Part shown: in pieces, positions 26,124-35,169 of the stretch
Position numbering within the stretch: position 1 is the first letter of the stretch
Layout: every line of letters begins with the position of its first letter
Assembly: GCF_004745505.1 (NCBI RefSeq)
Contig: NZ_RKLX01000020.1
Location: 1 to 49,685, forward strand
Direction: 5' to 3'
DNA length: 49,685 bases
From: Levilactobacillus suantsaiihabitans
GTDB lineage: Bacteria; Bacillota; Bacilli; Lactobacillales; Lactobacillaceae
Position numbers and translations under genes: made by a program
The notes under the pieces: generated by a model
What the model was told of the DNA's origin: nothing
The model's database searches: none
The model's input: only the letters and a program-made list of their open reading frames with translations

Positions 26124-27539
26124 TTATAAATTCAGGTCCTGGTGATAGTTCAGTGGACCCAAGTCGGTGGCCTGTGTGATCAAGGTCGCCGCCAGCTCGC
26201 GGTAACGCCGAATTCCCAATGCGGCGTTGGCTGCGGCTTGTTGCGTTAAGTAATGGTTCAATTCGATGCCGGACAGGTGCTGGCCCACGGCGTCCGTTTC
26301 CTTAACGGATTGCTTGAAGGCGATGCGCAGGTCCTTTTGCACGGCGCTGACGGTAGGCCAGGCGTCGTGGTAGTGGGCGTCCAGTAAGACGCTGACCAGC
26401 TTGTAGACCCAGTAGGCCGACTGGCTGTCGTAGGTTTCGGCGCCCAAATGATAGGCGGTCGGCGTCTCGTCGATGCCCGCGTAAAACGGCACATAGACGC
26501 TTTGGGCGGCGACCCCCATGGCCAGCCACTGAATGCCGGCTAGGCTCGGGTCCATGTCCGGGCGTAGCTGCAAGACGTGTGATTCCTGGGTCTTGGCTAA
26601 ACTGACGGGCCGGAACCGTTTGCGGTCGGCGTCACTGCCGGCACCCACGGGATCGTAGGGCGTGTCTTCAAAATGACTACTGAGGTAGCCTTGCGCGTCG
26701 TCCACGGACAACAAGTGGTCAGCGTACTGAATAAAGGGTAAATCAAATGATTGCGGCTGCTGAACGACTTGTGGGGTGAAGCGACGTTGGCCGTACCACA
26801 CCCGCGGCGTATTATAGTACAGATCGGATTGGTCCTGGGTCCCGAAGATGTCGCGCCAGATGAAGCGGTCGCTGTGCGGATTCAGGTGGTTCTCCGCCAC
26901 GAAGGCCTGTAGGTCATGGGCAAACAAGAAGTTGTCGGCGTCGTTGAAGTCGACGGCTTGAATCGCCATTTGATTGGCGACGACCGCGTACCCGTTGTCC
27001 GGGATCCGTTGGGCGACCCAGTAGTGGCCGGCGCCCGTTTCCAGGTACCAGGCTTCCTGCTGGTCGGCAAAGAGAATCCCGTTGGACTCGGAAGTACCGT
27101 ACGTTTCGACCAACTGGCCGAGGCGCAAGACGCCTTCACGAGCGGTCTTAACGTAGGGTAAGACCACGGTGACCATGGCTTCTTCGCCGAGACCATCCTT
27201 AACCAACGGATCGGCGCCTAAGACGCGTTCGTTGGAGTAGGTGCTCTCCGTGGCACTCATGGCCACACCGTATTCATTGATACCGTCTTCTTCAAACAGG
27301 CCGTACTTGTCGGTCCATTCGGGCGTGGCCGTATACTTGGCAGCCGTTTGCGGCAGGGGCATGGTAAACCCGTTGTCCGTGCTCACGAATTGTTGCGGGG
27401 TGGTCGCACTCTGGGCGGGGTGAACCACGAAATGCTTGGGCCAAGCGGCCTTGGCGTCTTCGTTGCGGCCAATGATGACCGACCCGTCCATCGTGGCTTT
27501 TCGACCAACTAAAATGCTGGTACAAGCGGAATAATTCAA
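26124..27539 (-). CDS. pepD: C69-family dipeptidase PepD
   Basis: An N-terminal-nucleophile hydrolase of 471 residues that releases amino acids from dipeptides. Initiation is probably at TTG 27539, 8 bases after AAAGGAG. This gives MNYSACTSILVGRKATMDGS, with Cys6 as the likely processed nucleophile of the family motif CT.ILVG. The open frame extends six codons further but would bury the binding site. Other segments include IIGRNEDAK and TYSNERV. Length fits lactobacillus PepD. Upstream partner of the permease. Confidence 0.9.
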   Translation of the reverse strand: MNYSACTSILVGRKATMDGSVIIGRNEDAKAAWPKHFVVHPAQSATTPQQFVSTDNGFTMPLPQTAAKYTATPEWTDKYGLFEEDGINEYGVAMSATESTYSNERVLGADPLVKDGLGEEAMVTVVLPYVKTAREGVLRLGQLVETYGTSESNGILFADQQEAWYLETGAGHYWVAQRIPDNGYAVVANQMAIQAVDFNDADNFLFAHDLQAFVAENHLNPHSDRFIWRDIFGTQDQSDLYYNTPRVWYGQRRFTPQVVQQPQSFDLPFIQYADHLLSVDDAQGYLSSHFEDTPYDPVGAGSDADRKRFRPVSLAKTQESHVLQLRPDMDPSLAGIQWLAMGVAAQSVYVPFYAGIDETPTAYHLGAETYDSQSAYWVYKLVSVLLDAHYHDAWPTVSAVQKDLRIAFKQSVKETDAVGQHLSGIELNHYLTQQAAANAALGIRRYRELAATLITQATDLGPLNYHQDLNL

Positions 27540-27557
27540 TGGGAGCACTCCTTTCAA

Positions 27558-27800
27558 GATTTAGGTTAAAAAACGTTCAGTGTTCATTCTAGCATGTTTA
27601 GTTTCGGTACGATTCATTTCGGGGCGTTTTTAATTATTTTGTTTATATTTCTCATCAAAATAAATATTTATACAGGAAAAATGTAAGTTTTGCGGCGCTT
27701 TGCCAGTTAATTGACCCAGCCAAGCCCGTGGTATCGCTGGTCAACAGTTGGGGGATGTGGTTAAATAAAGAACAGCAGCTTTCCACGAGAGGAGTATAAA
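27558..27800. other. AT-rich divergent promoter region (pepD / yitT)
   Basis: Contains poly-A/T tracts (27630-27685). A possible -10 TAGAAT (minus strand, about 27587-27592) could serve pepD. TTGACC near 27709 could be a -35 for yitT, but its spacing to a -10 is poor. No gene is seen. Confidence 0.4.
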
Positions 27801-28697
27801 ATGAGAACTAAATTAAAAAATGAACGTGAACTGGGTAAACATCTCATGATTCTGGTCGGTTCAGCCGTGATTACCGCGGTAGCACTGAACGAATTCTTAG
27901 TACCTGGTAAGATTTTTAGTGCCGGAATCAATGGGATTTCTCAGATTATTTCCACCTTGCTCGCCATGACGGGCGTCCACCTGAGCACCGGGTGGTTCAT
28001 CCTGTTGTTCAACATTCCCATTGGGCTACTAGGCTGGTTCAAGGTCGGCCGCAGCTTCACCATCTATTCCATTATGGTGGCCGGGTTGACCTCGGTGCTG
28101 GCCATTATCGTGCCCGTTAATAATATTTCTAATAATTCGCTGTTAGCCGCACTCTTCGGTGGCATCTTGACCGGTGTCGGGGTGGCTTATCCGCTTAAGA
28201 ACGGCTTTTCGACCGGGGGCATGGACATCGTGGCCGTGGTCTTGGAGAAGACGACCGGTCGCACGATTGGGACGCTCATGATGATGATCAACTTCAGCAT
28301 CGTAATCCTGGCCGGCTTCCTCTTTGGTTGGGAGAGCGCTTTATACACCATTATCTCGATTTATGCAATGTCCCGGGTCGTTGACAGCATTCACACCCGT
28401 CACCAGAAATTGACGGCCTTCATCGTGACGACCCGCCAAGATGAGGTTATTGCGGAGCTAAATAAGACTTTGATTAGGGGTATCACGGTGATGCCATCAT
28501 TTGGCGCCTACACCAGAAAGGACAGCGCGGTCCTCATGACCGTTATATCACGGTATGAACTTTATGCATTAGAGCACGCGGTCAAGGACATCGATCCCGG
28601 GGCCTTCGTCAACCTGGTCAACACCGTGGATATCGAGGGGAACTTCTATAATGAGACGGAGCAGTTGAAATTACGGCAAACCACGCAACAAAAGTAG
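27801..28697 (+). CDS. YitT family membrane protein
   Basis: 298 residues. Five or six membrane helices (about 17-175) form the YitT/DUF161 domain with NGISQIISTLL and the GFSTGGMDIVAVVL segment. A C-terminal cytosolic DUF2179 domain (about 205-285) reads AFIVTTRQDEVIAELNK and RYELYALEHAVKDIDPGAFVN. Function is not established for the family; a small-molecule exporter has been suggested. The ATG is preceded by GAGAGGAG. Confidence 0.88.
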   Translation: MRTKLKNERELGKHLMILVGSAVITAVALNEFLVPGKIFSAGINGISQIISTLLAMTGVHLSTGWFILLFNIPIGLLGWFKVGRSFTIYSIMVAGLTSVLAIIVPVNNISNNSLLAALFGGILTGVGVAYPLKNGFSTGGMDIVAVVLEKTTGRTIGTLMMMINFSIVILAGFLFGWESALYTIISIYAMSRVVDSIHTRHQKLTAFIVTTRQDEVIAELNKTLIRGITVMPSFGAYTRKDSAVLMTVISRYELYALEHAVKDIDPGAFVNLVNTVDIEGNFYNETEQLKLRQTTQQK

Positions 28698-28705
28698 GTT
28701 CAGGA

Positions 28706-28734
28706 TTGCCCTTACCCGTGCGAACCGGTATAAT
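28706..28734 (+). promoter_or_regulatory. Promoter of the tautomerase gene
   Basis: TTGCCC (28706-28711), a 17-base spacer and a perfect TATAAT (28729-28734), 35 bases before the ATG. Confidence 0.75.
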
Positions 28735-28768
28735 AACACTATTCAACAAGAAGAAGGGAACGAGAGAA

Positions 28769-28957
28769 ATGCCAATCGTAAACATCGACTTAATTGCTGG
28801 TCGTTCACAAGACCAATTGAAAGCCTTAGTTCAAGACGTCACGACGGCGGTTACCAAGAACACCGGGGCCCCTGCGGAACACGTCCACGTGATCTTACGC
28901 GAAATGCAACCTAACCGCTACGGCGTGGCCGGCGTTTTAAAGAGTGACGAGAAGTAG
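28769..28957 (+). CDS. 4-oxalocrotonate tautomerase family protein
   Basis: A 62-residue protein starting MPIVNIDLIAGRS. Removal of Met exposes Pro1, the general base of the tautomerase superfamily. The length and VHVILREMQPNRYGVAG fit 4-OT. The start at 28769 is chosen over an upstream in-frame ATG inside the promoter. The physiological substrate in lactobacilli is unknown. Monocistronic, with promoter and terminator. Confidence 0.88.
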   Translation: MPIVNIDLIAGRSQDQLKALVQDVTTAVTKNTGAPAEHVHVILREMQPNRYGVAGVLKSDEK

Positions 28958-28979
28958 CAAATATTTGCGAAAACTTATA

Positions 28980-29024
28980 AACCGCCACCAACCCTGGTAT
29001 ACCGGCGTTGGTGGCGGTTTCATT
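28980..29024 (+). terminator. Terminator after the tautomerase gene
   Basis: AACCGCCACCAAC (28980-28992) pairs perfectly with GTTGGTGGCGGTT (29007-29019), followed by T-rich sequence. Confidence 0.85.
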
Positions 29025-29035
29025 TTGAAAAACGT

Positions 29036-29064
29036 TTGGCTAAACCGTGCCTTTTAGGTATACT
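29036..29064 (+). promoter_or_regulatory. Promoter of glpK
   Basis: TTGGCT (29036-29041), a 17-base spacer and TATACT (29059-29064), about 68 bases before the start codon. I see no clear cre box around it. Confidence 0.65.
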
Positions 29065-29129
29065 GGTAACAAGTGCGACATCACGGCAAGATTAGGCCGT
29101 CGCTAACGAACGAATGAATGGAGAGTTGA

Positions 29130-30635
<1,506 letters not shown>

Positions 30636-30654
30636 ATTAATTTAAAATATAATG

Positions 30655-30695
30655 AAGTGAAGCCTGTCAGGTCATTTGACGGGCTTCACTTTTTA
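30655..30695 (+). terminator. Terminator of glpK
   Basis: AGTGAAGCC.GTCA (30656-30669) pairs with TGAC.GGCTTCACT (30677-30690), then five T residues. Confidence 0.9.
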
Positions 30696-30752
30696 CGTTT
30701 CGCTTCATCGATGCTGGGGATGATCAAATTTTCAAGTGAAAATTGGCTATCA

Positions 30753-30773
30753 TGTAACCGGTTTCGGGTTACA
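30753..30773 (+). promoter_or_regulatory. Operator-like palindrome before the M20 gene
   Basis: TGTAACC (30753-30759) and GGTTACA (30767-30773) form a dyad around a 7-base centre. Its right arm overlaps a -10-like TACAAT (30770-30775). It lies 30 bases before the start codon, a typical repressor position. The regulator is unknown. Confidence 0.45.
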
Positions 30774-30803
30774 ATGGATGTGATACTAAAGGAGGAGTCA
30801 GCG

Positions 30804-31952
30804 ATGGCAGTTTTTTCAGATGAACAGAAGGTCCAGATTCTCAGTGATTTGGTGGCAATCAACTCGGTCAACGACAATGAAATTGCCGTGGCCACTTATC
30901 TACAGCAGCTCTTAGCCGAACATGATATTTCAGCGAAGTTGTTGCCAGTTGCTGAACGGCGGACGAACCTGGTTGCCGAGATTGGGACCGGTCACCCGGT
31001 ACTGGCGGTCTCGGGACACATGGACGTGGTCTCACCCGGCGACGTGTCGCAATGGCAAAGTGACCCATTTACGTTGACCGAACGTGATGGGCAATTGTAT
31101 GGCCGTGGGGCGGCTGACATGAAGTCCGGGTTGGCAGCGCTGGTCATCAGCCTGATCGAACTGCATGCAGCGGGTCAGCCGCAACACGGGATGATTCGCT
31201 TGATGGCCACAATTGCCGAAGAGGTCGGTGAGACCGGGTCGCGCGCTTTTTACGACCAGGGCGCCATGAACGATGTGGATGCGCTGTTGATCGGTGAACC
31301 CACCGGCTACAATCTCTTTTCGGCCCACAAAGGTTCGATGGATGTCCGGTTGACGTCGCAGGGACAGGCGGCGCACAGCTCAATGCCCGAACTCGGCGCC
31401 AACGCTATCGATCCACTGCTGGCCATTTTGACGCAGGCCAACCAAGTCTTTCGCCACACGGATAAGGAAAATGTGTTGCTGGGGAAATTGGCATTTAACA
31501 CGACCATCTTCAATGGCGGCAACCAGGTCAATTCGATTCCAGAATTGGCAACGGCCGAGATGAACGTGCGGACGATTCCGGAATTTGATAACGCGGCGGT
31601 GCGGGCGACCTTAACGCAGCTAGTTGCCCAGCAAAGTCAGGCTGGTGCCCAGGTCAGTATGGACATTTACATGGATCAGTGGCCGGTTCAAGAACCCCAG
31701 GACAATCCACTGAGTAATTTGGCTGCTAAGCTCGGCGAACCGTTTGCTGGCCAGCCGATTCCGAAGTTGCCACTGCCGGCCGTGACCGATGCCTCGAACC
31801 TGTTGAAGGACAAGGGCCACCAATTTCCATTCATCGTCTTTGGCCCCGGTAACCAAACGGCACACCAGGTTGATGAACACGTGGACCGGCAGATGTTCTT
31901 GGACTTCATTATGTTGTACCAGCAGTTACTGCCGGGTTATCTGAACTTGTAG
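30804..31952 (+). CDS. M20 family ArgE/DapE-type deacylase
   Basis: 382 residues from the ATG at 30804 (AAAGGAGGAG upstream). Metal-site residues: His72 and the nearby Asp in GHMDVV, Asp105 in GRGAADMKSG, Glu139-Glu140 in IAEEVGE, and a late His in TAHQVDEH. A dimerisation domain lies between the two catalytic halves. Substrates in this family are N-acyl amino acids or N-succinyl/acetyl-diaminopimelate; neighbours do not settle which. A decayed partial copy of its 3' end lies 1.7 kb downstream. Confidence 0.88.
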   Translation: MAVFSDEQKVQILSDLVAINSVNDNEIAVATYLQQLLAEHDISAKLLPVAERRTNLVAEIGTGHPVLAVSGHMDVVSPGDVSQWQSDPFTLTERDGQLYGRGAADMKSGLAALVISLIELHAAGQPQHGMIRLMATIAEEVGETGSRAFYDQGAMNDVDALLIGEPTGYNLFSAHKGSMDVRLTSQGQAAHSSMPELGANAIDPLLAILTQANQVFRHTDKENVLLGKLAFNTTIFNGGNQVNSIPELATAEMNVRTIPEFDNAAVRATLTQLVAQQSQAGAQVSMDIYMDQWPVQEPQDNPLSNLAAKLGEPFAGQPIPKLPLPAVTDASNLLKDKGHQFPFIVFGPGNQTAHQVDEHVDRQMFLDFIMLYQQLLPGYLNL

Positions 31953-32070
31953 AATGCAAGAAGCATCAAATTAGCAGTGAGGGACAATGGCTATTTTAGT
32001 CGGTAGCGGTGCCAAAATAAGGAATGTTGAATCAACTAGAACAATGCGTAATTAAAACTATATTTATTAT

Positions 32071-32121
32071 AAAAACATTAAAGGAACATTTGATTTAATC
32101 TCAATGCTCCTTTAATGCTTT
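32071..32121. terminator. Bidirectional terminator between M20 gene and minus-strand peptide gene
   Basis: CATTAAAGGAACATT (32076-32090) pairs with AATGCTCCTTTAATG (32103-32117), one mismatch or wobble, with A runs on the left and T residues on the right. It is placed to end both the M20 transcript and a short minus-strand transcript. Confidence 0.85.
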
Positions 32122-32135
32122 TATACGCAATTAAG

Positions 32136-32236
32136 TTAAGCAACGATGGGACAGTAGAAAGTTGCATACGCATCTTGATTCGGATTGTAATTGTTGTTAA
32201 GGACGCCTGGCAACGATTCAATTCACGTAAATCCAT
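32136..32236 (-). pseudogene. Possible small peptide gene, apparently frameshifted
   Basis: AGGAG lies 9 bases before an ATG at 32236 that begins MDLREL. That frame runs on into the terminator, but one frame over the sequence reads ESLPGVLNNNYNPNQDA then YATFYCPIVA and stops at 32136, well before the terminator. One inserted base after the sixth codon would give a 33-residue peptide with a single Cys near its C-terminus. A minus-strand TATAAT is at 32294-32299. Binding site, terminator and promoter support a real gene; the frameshift may be genuine decay, a sequencing error or chance. No family recognised. Confidence 0.4.
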
Positions 32237-32265
32237 AGTGGTCATCTCCTGAAAGGTAAATATTT

Positions 32266-32299
32266 TTGACACAATCGGTTGTGCTGAAAAAATATTATA
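32266..32299. promoter_or_regulatory. Divergent promoter region with palindrome (peptide / MFS)
   Basis: CACAA-TCGG-TTGTG (32270-32283) is a perfect 5-bp-arm dyad. TTGACA (32266-32271) faces the MFS gene, though its distance to TATTAT (32293-32298) is 21 bases. On the minus strand TATAAT (32294-32299) faces the peptide gene. A shared regulator is plausible but unproven. Confidence 0.4.
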
Positions 32300-32414
32300 T
32301 AATTAAATTTTAATTAAAACGAGAGTAAAATTACAAAAAGGTTAAAAACAAATAAGCGGATAATTCTAGGAAGAGTGATTCGTAAATGTCAAAAATTATT
32401 AGGGAGGTTACCGT

Positions 32415-33659
32415 ATGCTAGAAATTATTAAAAATCGTGCCGTGCGGATTTTATCACTGGCTAATGTGTTTGAAACCTTGGGTGTAAGCATTTTTAATAT
32501 CGTGTTGCTGACTTATGCTAAAACATACGCTAACCCAACCGTTATGATTTCAGCTGTTTCTATTGCGACGGTAGTGCCGGGAACGTTAGGCTTTGCCATT
32601 GGATATTGGGCGGATCATTTAACACATAAAGATCAGATGCTGATTGTTACAAAGGTACTTCAAGCGCTGCTATATCTAGGATTATCCTTAGTGATTGATC
32701 ACCGAACACCTCTTGTTTTTGCTATTGTGATTGCCATCAATTTGATTTCTGATAGTCTAGGATTCCTTAGTAGTAGTCTACGCCTGCCTGTCATTCGTCA
32801 ACGGGTGGCACAAAATGATCGGCAACAGGTCTTAGGGCTAAACCAGAGCATTGCGTCGCTGCTCCAGCCGGTAGGACAGTCAATTGGCGTTTTTATTTTG
32901 GCAGTGACTCATGATTATGCTCTAGCAGCGCTGGTCAATGCGGGCACATTTTTCCTAGCTGCTTTGATCTTACTACTGGGACGTCGGGCAATTCATATTG
33001 CACCCATTCCCGTACCGCCAGCCCGAAGAGGAGAGAAGGGACCAGGGCTTTGGCGAAAGATGAGTAATATCCTAGGTCAATCATCTGGAGTCAGTATCAT
33101 ACGCCTGTTGACGGCTGTAGTCATAGTTAACGCAGTGGGAGCTAGTGTAGACGCTGTCATCAATTTGTATATTTTGGATCAAGGACGCGCCACAGGATTG
33201 TCATTTGGGCTGGCGATTCTTATCATTAACGTACTTTTCGTGGCAGGAACGGTGATGGGGAGTACGCTGAAGGTGAGATTTCTAGACCGTCAGTCGTTTA
33301 AGACGGTTATGGTTGGGACGATTGGTGTCATGGTCTTGCTCTATCTGAACTTTCTCTGGGTGCAGAGTTACTGGATGGTGGTCGTCCTAATGTTCGCAAT
33401 TGCCTTTGGTCTAGGTAATATGAATCCCAAGCTGTATGCACAGGTTATCAGTCTTGCTGACCAAAATATTGTAGGTACAATCTTTGGCACGGTCAGCTCG
33501 CTAGTCACCATCGCAGCACCACTGGGGAGTGTCGGCATTGTGCTCGTCTATAATGCAATTTCTCCGGCTGCGGCCTATTGGGCTTCAATTATTATTTTAC
33601 TGATTGGAACCGCAGTCTTGTTACTGGGCAAACATCAACGACCGGTGGCCAAGGCTTAA
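32415..33659 (+). CDS. MFS family transporter
   Basis: 414 residues with about 12 membrane helices and a central cytoplasmic loop near RRAIHIAPIPVPPARRGEKG. The N-terminal half contains FAIGYWADHLTHKD, the loop 2-3 position of the MFS motif A. It resembles drug- or macrolide-efflux-type MFS members; the substrate is unknown. GGGAGG precedes the ATG. Codon use and composition are more AT-rich than the flanking genes, and a relic of the M20 gene end follows it, both signs of acquisition. It may export the product of the divergent peptide gene. Confidence 0.82.
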   Translation: MLEIIKNRAVRILSLANVFETLGVSIFNIVLLTYAKTYANPTVMISAVSIATVVPGTLGFAIGYWADHLTHKDQMLIVTKVLQALLYLGLSLVIDHRTPLVFAIVIAINLISDSLGFLSSSLRLPVIRQRVAQNDRQQVLGLNQSIASLLQPVGQSIGVFILAVTHDYALAALVNAGTFFLAALILLLGRRAIHIAPIPVPPARRGEKGPGLWRKMSNILGQSSGVSIIRLLTAVVIVNAVGASVDAVINLYILDQGRATGLSFGLAILIINVLFVAGTVMGSTLKVRFLDRQSFKTVMVGTIGVMVLLYLNFLWVQSYWMVVVLMFAIAFGLGNMNPKLYAQVISLADQNIVGTIFGTVSSLVTIAAPLGSVGIVLVYNAISPAAAYWASIIILLIGTAVLLLGKHQRPVAKA

Positions 33660-33669
33660 TTGATAAGTA

Positions 33670-33743
33670 AGATGTATTTGGATTTCATCACGTTATAGCA
33701 ACAGTTCTTGCCGGGATATCTGAACTTGTAGAATGCAAAAAGC
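33670..33743 (+). pseudogene. Relic duplicate of the M20 deacylase 3' end
   Basis: By my hand alignment 62 of 74 bases match 31891-31964, covering the last 20-odd codons of the M20 gene and some bases beyond its stop. The frame reads KMYLDFITL then an internal TAG, so it is non-functional. The best-conserved part is TGAACTTGTAGAATGCAA, including the stop. It brackets the MFS island on the right as the intact gene does on the left. Confidence 0.85.
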
Positions 33744-34055
33744 GTGATACGAGGATTAGATTCAAACACGAATTATTGGTAAATGACAATGAGGTGTATC
33801 AATGCTGAGTTGGCGGGATGTAGAAGACATTGCAAGTCACTTGTAGCTAGCAAGGATGGGCTAGAACAATATTTGATGATTAAAGTAAAATCGGAAGGAA
33901 GGCAACTGAGTGATACTCTCCTTTGATTTTTTTGTTATCAATACAGCTGTTATTGAAGAATGGCCTAGCGAAAATAAGAGTTCAAGGGAAACTACGGATA
34001 ATTAATGTTATGTAAAGTAGAAAATTGTGATCTAGGCCGAGTTCCGGCCGGAGCA
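33744..34055. other. AT-rich gene-free stretch
   Basis: No frame with a binding site and reasonable length is seen; a 14-codon frame near 33802 is too weak. It holds a probable terminator at 33888-33933. Composition resembles the MFS island rather than the core genes. Confidence 0.5.
33888..33933 (+). terminator. Possible terminator of the MFS transcript
   Basis: AAATC..AAGGA pairs imperfectly with TCCTT.GATTT and is followed by seven T residues. Confidence 0.5.
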
Positions 34056-34061
34056 AACCAA

Positions 34062-34099
34062 AAGGAAGGGTCTGGGAAAAACATCCCAGACCCTTCCTT
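34062..34099 (-). terminator. Strong terminator of the Cof-type phosphatase gene (family B repeat)
   Basis: AAGGAAGGGTCTGGGA (34062-34077) pairs over 16 bp with TCCCAGACCCTTCCTT (34084-34099). On the minus strand GGCGCACGTTGCGACC lies just upstream (about 34116-34132), the motif shared with the repeats after ffh and the cation ATPase. Confidence 0.9.
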
Positions 34100-34133
34100 G
34101 TCCAATTTTAACTGGTCGCAACGTGCGCCAATC

Positions 34134-34946
34134 TTATTCAGCCAATTTTAAATAATCTTGCAGGTAGGCTGCCAACCCATCGTGATCATTGTCCAGTGGG
34201 GTAACGTCTTGAGCCAAGCCCTTGATGGCAGTCGTGGCGTTTTGCATGGCCACGCCCCAGCCAGCGTAGTCGATCATGGCAGTGTCGTTGTGTTCATCAC
34301 CAAAGGCAATGATGTTCTTGCGTTCAACGTGATAGTGGTGGGCCAAAACTTCCACGCCGGTGGCCTTTTGCACACCCTTGACGCCAAGTTCGACCACGGA
34401 GTTAGGACCACCCCAAGGGGCGGCGTCGACCTCATCACTGAAGTTGTGTTGCAGGTAGCTCAGCAGGTGCTCCTGATGGCTGCGGTCGACCGCTACCGTT
34501 AAGCTGGTCGGGTTTTCCTTTAAGGTCTTTTGATTTAAGATCTGATTGCTTTGAAGCACGGAGGGGAAGAAGCCGACTTCCACGGGTTGGTCGCGGACGG
34601 CCAAGAAGAGATTCTTACCTTCCGCCGCAATCATATTGATGCCGAGCTCTTGGCGGTGCGCCAACAGGTCGAAGGCGACCTCTTTATTGAAGGTATATTG
34701 GTATTCACTGGCCCATTGCTGGTGGGGGATGTGCCCCAGGCTACCGTTAAAGTTGATCATTGGTCCGTCCAAGTGGAGCTCGTCGTAGAAGTTGGCGGAA
34801 ATCCGGTTCGGTCGGCCAGTGACAATGCTGACGATGTGGCCGGCTTCCCGGGCCTGTGTTAGGACGGCCTTGGTTTTAGCGGAGATTTGGGCATCCGCGT
34901 TTAGGGTCGTGCCATCTAAGTCAATGGCGATTAATTTTCTTTCCAA
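34134..34946 (-). CDS. Cof-type HAD-IIB phosphatase
   Basis: 270 residues, probably starting at TTG 34946 (MERKLIAIDLDGTTLN), 8 bases after GAGGTG; the open frame runs 25 codons further without a family-like sequence. HAD motifs: DLDGTT (nucleophile Asp), TGRPN, and GDEHNDTAMIDYAG. The C2-type cap occupies about 80-200. Family members dephosphorylate sugar phosphates, FMN or PLP; specificity cannot be read. Monocistronic. Confidence 0.88.
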   Translation of the reverse strand: MERKLIAIDLDGTTLNADAQISAKTKAVLTQAREAGHIVSIVTGRPNRISANFYDELHLDGPMINFNGSLGHIPHQQWASEYQYTFNKEVAFDLLAHRQELGINMIAAEGKNLFLAVRDQPVEVGFFPSVLQSNQILNQKTLKENPTSLTVAVDRSHQEHLLSYLQHNFSDEVDAAPWGGPNSVVELGVKGVQKATGVEVLAHHYHVERKNIIAFGDEHNDTAMIDYAGWGVAMQNATTAIKGLAQDVTPLDNDHDGLAAYLQDYLKLAE

Positions 34947-35083
34947 AGAGAGACACCTCGCATTTCGTTGGTTGATTGGATTATCGTTCGAAAATAAACT
35001 AGCCCTCTCAATGTAACACAAGTCGCGAAAAATTACGACTATTTTGCTGAGAAGAAAAGGTAGTGCTTCCCCCTAGAAACGGG

Positions 35084-35089
35084 TATAAT
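35084..35089 (+). promoter_or_regulatory. Likely -10 box of the rRNA methyltransferase gene
   Basis: A perfect TATAAT about 80 bases before the start; the matching -35 (TAGTGC, 17 bases upstream) is weak. Confidence 0.45.
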
Positions 35090-35169
35090 GGTTAACGTGA
35101 AATGAACGATTTGAAGCATTCTGTATATAGCAATTTTAAAATTGTATCTAACAAGATGGAGGCATAACG

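Noticed and set aside
32078-32272. 64-codon minus-strand frame MSKIFTFQ... through the M20/MFS interval
   Set aside because: Its end runs through the terminator hairpin and its first start lacks a binding site; the shorter frameshifted peptide is the better reading.
33802-33846. 14-codon frame MLSWRDVEDIASHL
   Set aside because: Too short and isolated, in decayed AT-rich DNA, with no promoter or terminator of its own.
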